Positions 17,272-25,389 of a stretch of 64,000 bases of DNA are shown here, piece by piece. Every line of letters starts with the position of its first letter. Position 1 is the first letter of the stretch. Below the pieces are notes generated by a model that made no database searches, was not told where the DNA came from, and saw only the letters and a list, made by a program, of their open reading frames with translations. The translations under genes were made by a program, and so were the position numbers. This DNA comes from Salsipaludibacter albus (lineage in GTDB: Bacteria > Actinomycetota > Nitriliruptoria > Nitriliruptorales > Nitriliruptoraceae), in NCBI RefSeq assembly GCF_019798055.1, contig NZ_JAHOPH010000016.1, forward strand, positions 26,288 to 90,287. Direction: 5' to 3'.

Positions 17272-18285
17272 ATGACCGAGTCCGGCCAGTCCGCCCCCAC
17301 CCCGACCGAGTCCGCGCCCGGGTCCGCCCAGCCGGCCCCAGGTGACCGGCCGACCGGTGACCGGCTGACCGACGACCGGGGTGCGCTGGCGCCACGTGAC
17401 CTCCAGGAGCGGATGCGCCAGGAGGCCTACCTCGCCGACCGGGGCCTGGCGACGGCGGTCTCGCTGGCCCTGCGACTGGGTCGCCCGTTGCTGCTGGAGG
17501 GGGACGCGGGCGTGGGCAAGACCGAGGTGGCCAAGGTGCTCGCCCGGATCCTGGACGTCGAGCTGATCCGGCTGCAGTGCCACGAGGGCATCGACGCGTC
17601 CCAGGCACTCTACGACTGGGACTACCCCCGCCAGCTCATGGCCCTGCGCGCGATGGAGGCACTGGGGGCCGCGCCCGACGGCTCGGTGGAGCACGCCGCC
17701 GAGGGGGCGTCGCTGGACGAGGTCTCGGACCGGCTCTACACCGAGCGGTTCCTGCTGGAACGGCCCCTGCTGCGTGCGCTGCGCTCGGGGGGGCGGGCCG
17801 TCCTGCTGATCGACGAGATCGACCGTGCCGACGACGAGTTCGAGGCCTTCCTGCTGGAGATCCTGTCGGACTTCCAGGTGTCGATCCCCGAGCTGGGCAC
17901 CATCGCCACCGCGACGCCACCCGTGGTGGTGCTGACCTCCAACCGGACCCGCGACCTCCACGAGGCACTGCGTCGTCGGGCGCTGTACCACTGGATCGAC
18001 CACCCGGACGCCGCCACCGAGACCGAGATCATCCGCGTGCGGGCCCCCGAGGTCCCGGCCGGGCTGGCCCGGAGTGTCGCCGACGTGGTCGTGCGGCTGC
18101 GCCAACTCGACCTGTTCAAGCCACCGGGCGTGGCCGAGACGCTCGACTGGGCGCGTGCGTTGACCCTGCTGGACGTGTCGGCGCTCGACCGGGACGTCCT
18201 GGTCGACACCCTGTCCGCGCTGGTCAAGGACCACGACGACCTGGCGCGGGTCCGTGCGGACCTGGACCGGGTGCTGGGCGGGTGA
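17272..18285 (+). CDS. coxD: MoxR-type AAA+ ATPase (CoxD-like)
   Basis: Cytoplasmic AAA+ ATPase, 337 residues. After a Pro/Thr-rich N-terminus of about 35 residues, Walker A is GDAGVGKT near residue 79 and Walker B is AVLLIDEIDRADDEFEAF. HEGIDASQALYDWDYPRQL is characteristic of the CoxD branch. In carboxydotrophs CoxD with CoxE helps build the CuSMo active site of CO dehydrogenase; here the target is probably the form II hydroxylase at 31-35 kb. It overlaps the CoxE-type gene by GTGA. Confidence 0.88.
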   Translation: MTESGQSAPTPTESAPGSAQPAPGDRPTGDRLTDDRGALAPRDLQERMRQEAYLADRGLATAVSLALRLGRPLLLEGDAGVGKTEVAKVLARILDVELIRLQCHEGIDASQALYDWDYPRQLMALRAMEALGAAPDGSVEHAAEGASLDEVSDRLYTERFLLERPLLRALRSGGRAVLLIDEIDRADDEFEAFLLEILSDFQVSIPELGTIATATPPVVVLTSNRTRDLHEALRRRALYHWIDHPDAATETEIIRVRAPEVPAGLARSVADVVVRLRQLDLFKPPGVAETLDWARALTLLDVSALDRDVLVDTLSALVKDHDDLARVRADLDRVLGG

Positions 18286-19442
18286 GTGCCGTGTCCCGGG
18301 ACCTGACGATCGGTGTGCCGGACACGTCGGTGCCGGGTGGCGGACGCGACCTGCGGACCGAGGGGATGGCGTTCGTGGATGCCCTGCGCACCGCCGGGCT
18401 GGCGGTGCCGCCGTCGCGCGCCATCACCTTCCTCGAGGGGCTCGCGGCGCTGGAGCCGCCCGACGTGCTGGACACGTTCTGGACCGGGCGGGCCACGCTC
18501 GTGGCCCACCCGGACGACCGCGATGTCTACGACCGCGTCTTCCGTGCCCACTTCGTCGGCGAGTGGGCCCCGCCGGACAGGGCGTCCGAGGCGGCCGAGC
18601 CCCAGACCGTCTGGGTGGACGGGACGGGGGCCGACGACCAGCCCGAGGCCCCCGACGACGAACAGCACCCCGGCGCGGTCGCCAGCGCGACGGAGGCCCT
18701 GCGCCATCGCCGGTTCGACGAGGCGTCCGACGAGGAGCTCGCGGCGATGCGCCGGCTGATGTCGCGCATCGAGCTCGACCTGCCACGACGACGGTGGCGT
18801 CGGACCCGCCCCCACCGTCGCGGCGCCCGCCTGGACGTCGGCCGGTCGCTGCGCCGCGCGATCCGGACCGACGGCGAGGTGGTCGACCGGGTGTGGCGTC
18901 GACGCCGTGTCCGGCGCCGGTCGCTGGTGCTGCTGCTGGACGTGTCGGGCTCGATGTCGGACTACAGCCGGGCGCTGCTGCAGTTCGCGTTCTCGGCAGC
19001 GGTCAAGGCCGACCGGGTCGAGGTGTTCGCCTTCGGGACGCGGCTCACGCGACTGACCGACCAGCTGCGCGAGTCCGATCCCGACGCCGCGCTGTCCGGG
19101 GCCGCGCGCGCGGTCGTCGACTGGGACTCGGGCACCAGGATCGGGGCCAGCCTCGACACGCTGCACCGCCGATGGGGTCGGCGCGGCGTCCTGCGCGGGG
19201 CCGTCGTGCTGGTCGCCTCCGACGGGCTCGAGCGTGGCGAGGTCGAGCTGTTGCGTGCCTCGATGGAGCGCCTGGCCCGCCAGGCCCACGCGGTCGTCTG
19301 GGTCAACCCCCTCAAGGTCGACCCCCGCTACGAGCCCCTCGCACGGGGGATGGCCGCCGCGCTGCCCTCCGTCGACCACTTCCTCCCCGGACACGACGTC
19401 GCCAGCCTCGACGCGCTGGCCGACGTGATCGCCGCCGTGTGA
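18282..19442 (+). CDS. coxE: VWA-domain protein, CoxE-like
   Basis: Partner of the MoxR-type ATPase, 386 residues. The C-terminal von Willebrand A domain has the metal-ion-dependent adhesion motif DVSGSMS near residue 222, followed by the conserved Thr in DSGTRIGASL and Asp in VLVASDGLERGE. The N-terminal half has the CoxE pattern FVDALRTAGLAVPPSRAITF. A basic segment rich in Arg precedes the VWA domain. The GTG at 18282 overlaps the coxD stop; a second GTG at 18291 is possible. It probably acts with CoxD in metal-centre maturation. Confidence 0.87.
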   Translation: MSAVSRDLTIGVPDTSVPGGGRDLRTEGMAFVDALRTAGLAVPPSRAITFLEGLAALEPPDVLDTFWTGRATLVAHPDDRDVYDRVFRAHFVGEWAPPDRASEAAEPQTVWVDGTGADDQPEAPDDEQHPGAVASATEALRHRRFDEASDEELAAMRRLMSRIELDLPRRRWRRTRPHRRGARLDVGRSLRRAIRTDGEVVDRVWRRRRVRRRSLVLLLDVSGSMSDYSRALLQFAFSAAVKADRVEVFAFGTRLTRLTDQLRESDPDAALSGAARAVVDWDSGTRIGASLDTLHRRWGRRGVLRGAVVLVASDGLERGEVELLRASMERLARQAHAVVWVNPLKVDPRYEPLARGMAAALPSVDHFLPGHDVASLDALADVIAAV

Positions 19443-19475
19443 GCAGGCGGACCACGCCCCCGACCGGAGCACGCC

Positions 19476-20612
19476 ATGGATGAGCTGCAGCAGGTGCTGA
19501 GTGCCGCACGGGACCAGGACCGACAGGACCGGCGGTGGGCGCTGGCGACGATCGTGGCCGTGTCCGGATCGACCTATCGGCGGGCCGGTGCGCGGCTGGT
19601 CGTGCGGGACGACAACAGCTGGGTCGGCAACCTCTCGGGTGGGTGCCTGGAGGGCGAGGTGCTCGAGCTCGGTGGCGCATCGATCGACGACGGCCGACCA
19701 CGACGCGACTTCTACGACCTGACCGCCGACGAGGAGGCGATCTGGGGCTGGGGACTGGGCTGCAACGGTGCGATGGACGTGTTCGTCGCACCCGACCGGG
19801 TCGCACGAAGCCACCTCGACCTGCTGGAGCGCGGACGGGCGACCGGCGCCCCGTTCCGGCTGGTCACGATCATCGCCGACGGGTCCGACGGGTCCGACGG
19901 GTCCGACGGGTCCGACGGCGACGCGGCAGCGGATGGCCCCGAGGTGGGCGCGACCGCCCTGCTGACGGCCGACGGCGCGGTCGACGGCGCACAGGACGTC
20001 GGCGACGAGGTGGTCGCGGCCGCGCGGCTGACCGACGAGACCACCGTGCTGGAGGTCGGGGAACGCGAGGTGTTCGTCGAGCACACCGGGCCCCCGCTGC
20101 GGGTGCTTGTCTGTGGTGCCGGACACGACGCGATCCCGGTCGTGGCGCGCGGGGCGTCGCTGGGTTGGGACATGGTCGTCGTCGACGACCGCGCGTCGTT
20201 CCTGGACGAGGAGCGATTCCCGGAGGCAGCAGGGTTCGTCCACGCCGACCCCGGTGACGCGGCCGAGGCCGCCGACGTCGGCCCCCGGGACGCGGCGGTG
20301 GTCATGAGCCACAACTTCCTGCGCGACGCGCAGTACCTGGCATCGCTGGCACCGGTCGGGCTGTCCTACCTGGGGATGCTCGGGCCGGGCGCCCGGCTGG
20401 AGCGTCTCGTCGACCACCTGCTCGAGCAGGGCACCGACGTTCGCGACCACCTCGGGGCGGTGCACGGCCCGGCCGGGCTCGACCTCGGGGCCGAGGGGCC
20501 CGACGAGATCGCCCTGTGCATCGTCGCCGAGGTCCTCGCCGTGCAGCGCGATCGCGAGGCCGGATTCCTGCGGGACCGCGGGGGGCCGATCCACCGCCCG
20601 GAGGACGGATGA
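19476..20612 (+). CDS. XdhC/CoxI family Mo-hydroxylase maturation protein
   Basis: Second XdhC protein of the region, 378 residues. The N-terminal domain has the conserved WALATIVAVSGSTYRRAGARL and NLSGGCLEGEV. The C-terminal Rossmann-type domain has VLVCGAGHDAIPV, and the final part has YLGMLGPGARLERL and GLDLGAEGPDEIALCIVAEV. Family members bind molybdenum cofactor, may oversee sulfuration, and deliver it to xanthine-dehydrogenase-type enzymes. A four-copy 9-nt repeat encodes a DGS run at about residue 135, joining the two domains. It overlaps the MocA-like gene by ATGA, which fits a shared role. Confidence 0.9.
   Translation: MDELQQVLSAARDQDRQDRRWALATIVAVSGSTYRRAGARLVVRDDNSWVGNLSGGCLEGEVLELGGASIDDGRPRRDFYDLTADEEAIWGWGLGCNGAMDVFVAPDRVARSHLDLLERGRATGAPFRLVTIIADGSDGSDGSDGSDGDAAADGPEVGATALLTADGAVDGAQDVGDEVVAAARLTDETTVLEVGEREVFVEHTGPPLRVLVCGAGHDAIPVVARGASLGWDMVVVDDRASFLDEERFPEAAGFVHADPGDAAEAADVGPRDAAVVMSHNFLRDAQYLASLAPVGLSYLGMLGPGARLERLVDHLLEQGTDVRDHLGAVHGPAGLDLGAEGPDEIALCIVAEVLAVQRDREAGFLRDRGGPIHRPEDG
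19878..19916. repeat. 9-nt tandem repeat inside the XdhC gene
   Basis: Four uninterrupted copies of GACGGGTCC followed by a partial fifth. It encodes DGSDGSDGSDGSDGD in the linker between the two XdhC domains. It keeps frame at any copy number. Confidence 0.8.
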
Positions 20613-21208
20613 CCACGGCGGATGCACTGGGCGTCGTCCTGGCGGCGGGTGCGGGGACGCGGTTCGGTGCCACCAAGCAGCTGGCCGAGGTCGCCGGCCG
20701 ACCCCTGGTGCGCCATGCCGTCGACTTGATCGCCGCCGCCGGTCTGGACGTGCTGGTCGTGGTCGGCCACGAGGCCACCCGGGTCGCCGCGGCGCTGCCC
20801 GACGAGGTCGCCGGCCGCACCGTGCGCACCGTGGTCAACCCCGAGCCCGCCCGTGGCCAGGGCTCGTCGCTCGCGGTCGCGGCGGCAGCGGCGGGCCGGC
20901 GGCCGCTGGTCGTCGTCCTGGGGGACCAGCCGGGCGTGGTCCCGGACGACGTGGCACGGGTCCTGGTGGCGCTGGGGGAGGGGGCCGTGGCCGCGCGGAT
21001 CGTCCACGACGACGGTCCCGGCCACCCGGTCGGCCTGTCCGGCTCGCTGCACGACGACCTTCTGGCGTTGCGGTCCGACCGGGCCGGGCGTGACCTGCTG
21101 GACCGGCTGGAGGTGGTCGCCCTGCCGGCCGGCCACGCGCGACCGGTGGACGTCGACACGCCGGCCGACCTGGACCGGGCCACGGACGACCTGGGGGACG
21201 GGACGTGA
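20609..21208 (+). CDS. mocA: Molybdenum cofactor cytidylyltransferase-like protein (MocA/MobA family)
   Basis: Nucleotidyltransferase of 199 residues that would attach CMP to molybdopterin, giving the cytosine dinucleotide cofactor used by CoxL/XdhB-type hydroxylases. The N-terminal loop is VLAAGAGTRFGATKQL; NPEPARGQGSSLA and VVLGDQPGV are typical of MocA rather than of GMP-using MobA. The C-terminus VDVDTPADLDRA is conserved. It overlaps both the XdhC gene and the TSUP gene by 4 nt. The location beside xdhC supports the cytidylyl assignment; specificity is inferred. Confidence 0.87.
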   Translation: MTTADALGVVLAAGAGTRFGATKQLAEVAGRPLVRHAVDLIAAAGLDVLVVVGHEATRVAAALPDEVAGRTVRTVVNPEPARGQGSSLAVAAAAAGRRPLVVVLGDQPGVVPDDVARVLVALGEGAVAARIVHDDGPGHPVGLSGSLHDDLLALRSDRAGRDLLDRLEVVALPAGHARPVDVDTPADLDRATDDLGDGT

Positions 21209-21972
21209 CGTCGCTGACGCTGGTCGAGCAGGTCGTGGTCCTGCTGGCGGGCATCGGCGCCGGGACCATCAACACGATCGTCGGATCCGGCACGCTGATC
21301 ACGTTCCCCGTCCTGGTGCTTCTGGGCGTTCCTCCGCTGACGGCGAACGTCTCCAACACCGTCGGGCTGGTCCCGGGGGCGATCAGTGGGACCTGGGGCT
21401 ATCGCCGCGAGCTGCAGGGACAGGGCCGGCGGCTGTGGTGGCTGGGTGGTGCCGGGCTGGCCGGCGGGCTGGTCGGCGCCGTCGCCCTGCTGGTCGCACC
21501 GGCCGGGGCCTTCGACGCCGTCGTGCCCGTCCTGATCGTCCTCGCGCTGGTCGCCGTCGTCGCCCAGCCCCGGGTCGCCGAGCGGCTCGCCACCCGGCCC
21601 ACCACGGGGCCACCGGGACGGCCCCGTCTCGTGCTGCTCGTCGGCGTGTTCCTGACCGGGATCTACGGCGGCTACTTCGGTGCCGCCCAGGGGGTGCTGC
21701 TGCTGGCCCTGCTGGGGATGACGATCGCCGAGGACCTGCAACGACTCAATGCGACCAAGAACCTGGTCGCGACCCTGGTCAACGGCGTGGCGGCCGTGGT
21801 GTTCGTGGCCGTCGCGGAGGTCGACTGGCGCGTCGCGGTGCTGATCGCCATCGGGTCGGTCGTCGGTGGCCAGGTCGGCGCCACGGTCGGCCGCCGGTTG
21901 TCGCCGGTCGCGCTGCGCGCCGTGATCGTGGTCGTCGGCCTGCTCGCCGTCGTCCGCCTCGTGACCACCTGA
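21205..21972 (+). CDS. TSUP (TauE/SafE) family membrane transporter
   Basis: A 255-residue integral membrane protein with about eight predicted helices in two repeats. The family signature NTIVGSGTLITFPVLVLLG and VSNTVGLVPGAISG appears at the start, and IYGGYFGAAQGVLLLALLG opens the second half. TSUP proteins move sulfite, sulfoacetate or related anions. Its GTGA overlap with the MocA-like gene ties it to Mo cofactor maturation, perhaps for a sulfur compound or oxyanion, but that is inference. Confidence 0.88.
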   Translation: MTSLTLVEQVVVLLAGIGAGTINTIVGSGTLITFPVLVLLGVPPLTANVSNTVGLVPGAISGTWGYRRELQGQGRRLWWLGGAGLAGGLVGAVALLVAPAGAFDAVVPVLIVLALVAVVAQPRVAERLATRPTTGPPGRPRLVLLVGVFLTGIYGGYFGAAQGVLLLALLGMTIAEDLQRLNATKNLVATLVNGVAAVVFVAVAEVDWRVAVLIAIGSVVGGQVGATVGRRLSPVALRAVIVVVGLLAVVRLVTT

Positions 21973-21981
21973 GCCCACCCG

Positions 21982-22016
21982 GGCGTTCGTGGCCGAGTGG
22001 GGCGGTCACGAACGCC
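21982..22016. repeat. Hairpin element, copy 1 of an identical 35-nt pair
   Basis: A perfect 10-bp inverted repeat (GGCGTTCGTG at 21982-21991; CACGAACGCC at 22007-22016) with a 15-nt loop. An identical 35-nt copy lies 27 nt farther on. Position 9 nt after the TSUP stop suggests transcription termination or a REP-like repeat. Confidence 0.75.
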
Positions 22017-22043
22017 AGGCGATGGGGGAGGGTGGCGTTCGGT

Positions 22044-22078
22044 GGCGTTCGTGGCCGAGTGGGGCGGTCACGAACGCC
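22044..22078. repeat. Hairpin element, copy 2 of an identical 35-nt pair
   Basis: Identical to the copy at 21982-22016 over all 35 nt, including the loop. A truncated third arm (GGTGGCGTTC) sits just before it at 22031-22040, a sign of local duplication. Confidence 0.75.
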
Positions 22079-22122
22079 AGGGGACGGTGGTCGCGGGGAC
22101 CGGGACGCTGGTCGGTGAGAAG

Positions 22123-22128
22123 TAGGCT
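22123..22128 (+). promoter_or_regulatory. Candidate -10 box (TAGGCT) before the enoyl-CoA hydratase gene
   Basis: TAGGCT lies 29 nt upstream of the ATG, just after the twin hairpins. Confidence 0.4.
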
Positions 22129-22157
22129 CGGGGTCGATCCCGACCGAGGAGGACCCG

Positions 22158-22940
22158 ATGGCCGAGCTGGTGAGCCTGGACGTGGACACCGACACGGGCG
22201 TGGGGGTGGTCGAGTTGCAGCGACCCCCGATGAACCCCATCTCCCTGCAGCTCGCGCGCGAGCTGACGGAGCACGTCCGCGTCGCGGTCGACGACCCGGA
22301 CTGTCGCGCACTGGTGGTGTGGGGTGGCCCGAAGGTCTTCGCGGCGGGTGCCGACGTCAAGGAGTTCCCGGACTGGGGGCCCGACGAGGGACGCGAGGCC
22401 GCGGTGGTCCTGCACCGGGCGATGGACAGCATCGCCGAGGCCCCACTGGTCAGCATCGCGGCCATCGCCGGGTACGCGCTGGGTGGAGGATTCGAGCTGG
22501 CACTGGCATGCGACTTCCGCGTCGCGGCCGAGGACGCCAAGGTGGGCTTCCCGGAGGTCCAGCTGGGGCTGCTGCCCGGCGCGGGCGGCACGCAGCGGAT
22601 CGCCCGCCTGGTGGGCCCCAACCGGGCCAAGGACCTGGTGTTCTCGGGCCGGATGGTCGACATGGAGGAGGCGGCCGGGCTGGGCATCGTCAACCGGGTC
22701 GTGGCTGGCGACGACCTGTTCACGACGGCGACGTCCATGGCCGCCACGTTCGCCGCCGGGCCGGCCTCGATCGCCCTGGCCAAGCGGGCGATCGACGAGG
22801 GGGTCGGCCTGGGCCAGGCCGAGGCCATGGCGCTGGAGCAGGAACTGTTCGCGACCGCGTTCGGCACCGAGGACAAGGACATCGGCGTCCGGTCGTTCCT
22901 CGACAGCGGTCCCGGCCGGGCCGAGTTCGTGGGGCGCTGA
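22158..22940 (+). CDS. Enoyl-CoA hydratase/isomerase family protein
   Basis: Crotonase-fold enzyme of 260 residues, likely in beta-oxidation. The CoA-binding segment is VFAAGADVKEF, the oxyanion-hole region is IAGYALGGGFELALACDFR, and the second acidic position is in GFPEVQLGLLPGAGGTQR. Both Glu residues expected for hydratase activity (in the GGFELAL and FPEVQLG region) are present. GAGGAGG precedes the ATG. The methyltransferase gene follows directly, TGA then GTG with no gap, so they are probably co-transcribed. Confidence 0.93.
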   Translation: MAELVSLDVDTDTGVGVVELQRPPMNPISLQLARELTEHVRVAVDDPDCRALVVWGGPKVFAAGADVKEFPDWGPDEGREAAVVLHRAMDSIAEAPLVSIAAIAGYALGGGFELALACDFRVAAEDAKVGFPEVQLGLLPGAGGTQRIARLVGPNRAKDLVFSGRMVDMEEAAGLGIVNRVVAGDDLFTTATSMAATFAAGPASIALAKRAIDEGVGLGQAEAMALEQELFATAFGTEDKDIGVRSFLDSGPGRAEFVGR

Positions 22941-23903
22941 GTGGCTGCGTCCGCCCCCACGCCCGCGGGTCCGCAGGACCTTCCGGAGCGCACCGACGTC
23001 AAGGGGGTCCAGGCCGCCTACCACGACTGGGAGGCGGCCAGCTACGACGACAAGTTCGGCATCTCGTGGGACCCCCACGTCACCGACTACGCGGCCGACC
23101 GGTTCCGCCGCGGGCTGGGGGACCGGCCGGTGCCCGGGCGGGTGCTCGAGCTCGGCGCCGGGACGGGCTTCTTCGCGGTCAACCTCGTCAAGGCCGGCCT
23201 GCTCGACGGCGACCTGGTCTGCAGCGACCTGTCACCGGGCATGCTCGAGGTGTGCGCCCGCAACGCCGCCGCCAACGACGTCGCGATCACCACGCAGGTC
23301 GCCGACGCCGAGGACCTGCCCTTCCCCGACGGCTCGTTCGACGTCGTGGTGGGCCACGCGGTGCTGCACCACCTGCCGGTGCCGGGCCTGGCGATCCGCG
23401 AGGCGTTCCGGGTCCTGCGACCCGGCGGCGTGCTGCTCGTCGCCGGTGAGCCGACGTACTGGGGCGAGCGCGTGACGACGATCGTCAAGCGGGCGACCTG
23501 GCGGGCCTTCCGGGCAGTCACGGCGGTGCCGGCCCTGGAGCACCTGCGGCGGGTCGACGGCCCGGCCGACGACGTCGACGCCGCGCTCGCTGCCCTCGAG
23601 CACGAGGTCGACCTGCACACCTTCCACCCCGACGAGGTCGAGCGCATGGCGTCGGTCGCCGGGTTCACCGACGTCACGGTCGCGACCGAGGAGCTGGTGG
23701 CGAACTGGTGGGGGTGGGGGATCCGCACCGTCGAGGGGTCGATGCGCGCCGACGCGGTCGGGACGCGTTGGGCCATGACGGCCTTCCGGGGCTACCGGGC
23801 GCTGACCCGGCTCGACGAGGCCGTCCTGGCCCATGTCGTCCCACGCGGCCTGTTCTACAACCTGGTCCTGTCGGCCCGACGTCCGACTGCCCCGCCCGAC
23901 TGA
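22941..23903 (+). CDS. Class I SAM-dependent methyltransferase
   Basis: A 320-residue protein with a Methyltransf_11-type core. Motif I is VLELGAGTGFF near residue 67, motif II region is SDLSPGMLEV, and DAEDLPFPDGSFDVVVGHAV and LHHLP form the usual post-motif block. The N-terminus YHDWEAASYDDKFGISWD resembles methyltransferases acting on lipids or quinones. The last 100 residues form an extra helical region. Its 3' end overlaps the PPOX gene on the other strand by 49 nt. Confidence 0.88.
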   Translation: MAASAPTPAGPQDLPERTDVKGVQAAYHDWEAASYDDKFGISWDPHVTDYAADRFRRGLGDRPVPGRVLELGAGTGFFAVNLVKAGLLDGDLVCSDLSPGMLEVCARNAAANDVAITTQVADAEDLPFPDGSFDVVVGHAVLHHLPVPGLAIREAFRVLRPGGVLLVAGEPTYWGERVTTIVKRATWRAFRAVTAVPALEHLRRVDGPADDVDAALAALEHEVDLHTFHPDEVERMASVAGFTDVTVATEELVANWWGWGIRTVEGSMRADAVGTRWAMTAFRGYRALTRLDEAVLAHVVPRGLFYNLVLSARRPTAPPD

Positions 23904-24298
23904 CCCGCCTGGCGGTGGTCGACGATCCGGTCGGGTCGGATCCGCAGGATCGCGCGCTCCGACCGGACCGTGCTGGCGTAGTCGTGGCCGGTGTAGCGAC
24001 GCGAGCAGGCGTCGATGTGGTCGCGGGCCTCGTCGCCGCGGACCACCTCGACGACCTCGCCGCGGATCTCCACGTAGGAGTAGGCGTCGTCGACGTCCCA
24101 GACCGTGACCGTCACCCGGGGGTCGCGCTCGACGTTGCGGAACTTGGCCCGGTGCACCTCGGTGTTGATCAGGACGTGGTCGTCGTCGGCGTCGACCCAC
24201 ATGACCTGGGTCTGCGGCCGCCCGTCGTCGAACAGCGTGGTCAGTACGGCGAAGTTGGTCGACGAGGCGAAGTCACGGACGTCGGGGGCGAGCGGCAT
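23855..24298 (-). CDS. PPOX-class flavin/F420-dependent oxidoreductase
   Basis: A 147-residue split-barrel protein of the pyridoxamine-oxidase-like class, often F420-binding in actinobacteria. FAVLTTLFDDGRPQTQVMWVD is the usual first strands, then VLINTEVHRAKFRNVERDPRVTVTV, and SYVEIRGEVVEVVRGDEARDHID is the helix region. The start at 24298 gives MPLAPDVRDF, the standard length; an upstream GTG would add an Arg/Pro-rich stretch. The stop lies inside the 3' end of the convergent methyltransferase gene, so the two share 49 bp of coding sequence. Confidence 0.88.
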   Translation of the reverse strand: MPLAPDVRDFASSTNFAVLTTLFDDGRPQTQVMWVDADDDHVLINTEVHRAKFRNVERDPRVTVTVWDVDDAYSYVEIRGEVVEVVRGDEARDHIDACSRRYTGHDYASTVRSERAILRIRPDRIVDHRQAGQSGGAVGRRADRTRL

Positions 24299-24362
24299 GG
24301 TGGGACCTCGGCAGCGCGGGGAGGGGGCGGACGATCGGCACGGCGAGCCGTGCGTGGGAGCG

Positions 24363-24372
24363 ACACTAGTGT
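24363..24372. promoter_or_regulatory. Palindromic ACACTAGTGT with -10 boxes on both strands
   Basis: A perfect 10-bp palindrome in the divergent space between the PPOX gene and the hexapeptide transferase gene. It provides TAGTGT hexamers on both strands, 42 nt before the plus-strand GTG and 67 nt before the minus-strand ATG. It could be a face-to-face promoter or an operator. Confidence 0.35.
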
Positions 24373-24414
24373 GACGTCGGTCCACCACAGGAGTCGTCCG
24401 GGGAGGTCGAGCCG

Positions 24415-25320
24415 GTGCCACGTCCCTCGCCGTCCTCCCCCGTCGTGGCGCCGGTCGCGCCCGTCCAGGCGGTCGACGACGAGCCCAGCGCCGACCACGC
24501 CCTCGCGCAGTTGCGCGAGTTGCTGGTCGCCCGGGAGGTCGGGCGGGAGGGCCTGCGGCGTGCGACGCGGCTGGCCCACGACGCCGCGGTCGAGGCCGGG
24601 CTGGGCGAGCAGTTCCGACGTCCTCCGCCCCGGCTGCGCTACCCGCGGTTCGGCTGGCGCGAGGCCATCCGTCGTGGCGTGGACCGCCACATGTGGACCC
24701 GCGACCACGTGGCGACCTACCCCCGCTGGGTCGCGCACCGCGCGCGAGCCGCCGCCCTGGGCCAGGACCTGGTCGCCCACGGGATGGTGTTCACCGGCCG
24801 TGACGTGCACCTGCGAGCCCGGGCCGGTGCCGCCCGGCTGGTGCTCGGGCCCTGGTGCTGGATCGGGGACCGCAACCGGTTGCGGGTCCACGAGGGACAA
24901 CTGGTGCTCGGCGCCAAGGTGGTGCTGGGCACGGCGAACCAGGTCAACACCTGGCTGGACGTGGAGATCGGTGACCAGACGTTGCTTGCCGACCACATCT
25001 ACCTCTGCGACTTCGACCACCGGGTGGACCGCCTGGACGTGGCGATCAAGGACCAGGGGATCGTGACCGCCCCGGTCCGGATCGGGCCGGACTGCTGGAT
25101 CGGGGAGAAGTCCACGGTGCTGCGGGGGGTCGACGTCGGTCGCGGGGTCGTCGTCGGCAGCCAGTCGGTGGTGCGCGACGACCTGCCGCCGTTCGCGATC
25201 GCGGTCGGGCGTCCGGCCCGCCCGGTGCGCTCGCGGCTGCCCGACGGGGTCGACCCCGACGAGGCGGCCGCGCTGCTCGCCCGCGGCCTGCCCGTCCCCG
25301 GCGACCCCCTCGAGGACTGA
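24415..25320 (+). CDS. Acyltransferase with left-handed parallel beta-helix (hexapeptide repeats)
   Basis: A 301-residue protein. Residues 1 to about 110 are helical and not recognisable. Residues about 125-285 form hexapeptide turns (VLGPWCWIGDRN, LVLGAKVVLG, VEIGDQTLLAD, VRIGPDCWIGEKSTVLRGVDVG). The His in LCDFDHRVD is the candidate catalytic residue of WbbJ/maltose-acetyltransferase-type enzymes. The C-terminal VVRDDLPPFAIAVGRPARPV is the standard end of this fold. Acceptor unknown; sugar, lipid or peptide is possible. Confidence 0.85.
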   Translation: MPRPSPSSPVVAPVAPVQAVDDEPSADHALAQLRELLVAREVGREGLRRATRLAHDAAVEAGLGEQFRRPPPRLRYPRFGWREAIRRGVDRHMWTRDHVATYPRWVAHRARAAALGQDLVAHGMVFTGRDVHLRARAGAARLVLGPWCWIGDRNRLRVHEGQLVLGAKVVLGTANQVNTWLDVEIGDQTLLADHIYLCDFDHRVDRLDVAIKDQGIVTAPVRIGPDCWIGEKSTVLRGVDVGRGVVVGSQSVVRDDLPPFAIAVGRPARPVRSRLPDGVDPDEAAALLARGLPVPGDPLED

Positions 25321-25376
25321 CCCGCCACCGCGCGTCGACCTCCCCCTCCCGCGAGGTGGGCGAGGGGGGTCGTGGG

Positions 25377-25382
25377 TACCGT
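25377..25382 (+). promoter_or_regulatory. -10 box (TACCGT) placing the moaA start at the transcript 5' end
   Basis: TACCGT ends 7 nt before the ATG at 25390, and no ribosome site fits between them. This spacing is what a leaderless actinobacterial mRNA shows. Confidence 0.45.
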
Positions 25383-25389
25383 CGGTGCC

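Noticed and set aside
17736..20627. A 963-codon open frame on the minus strand
   Set aside because: It is antisense to coxD, coxE and xdhC, which have clear motifs; the translation has none.
21982..22078. A minimal CRISPR (35-nt repeats with a 27-nt spacer)
   Set aside because: Only two repeats, a long internal palindrome, a partial third arm inside the spacer and no cas genes nearby.
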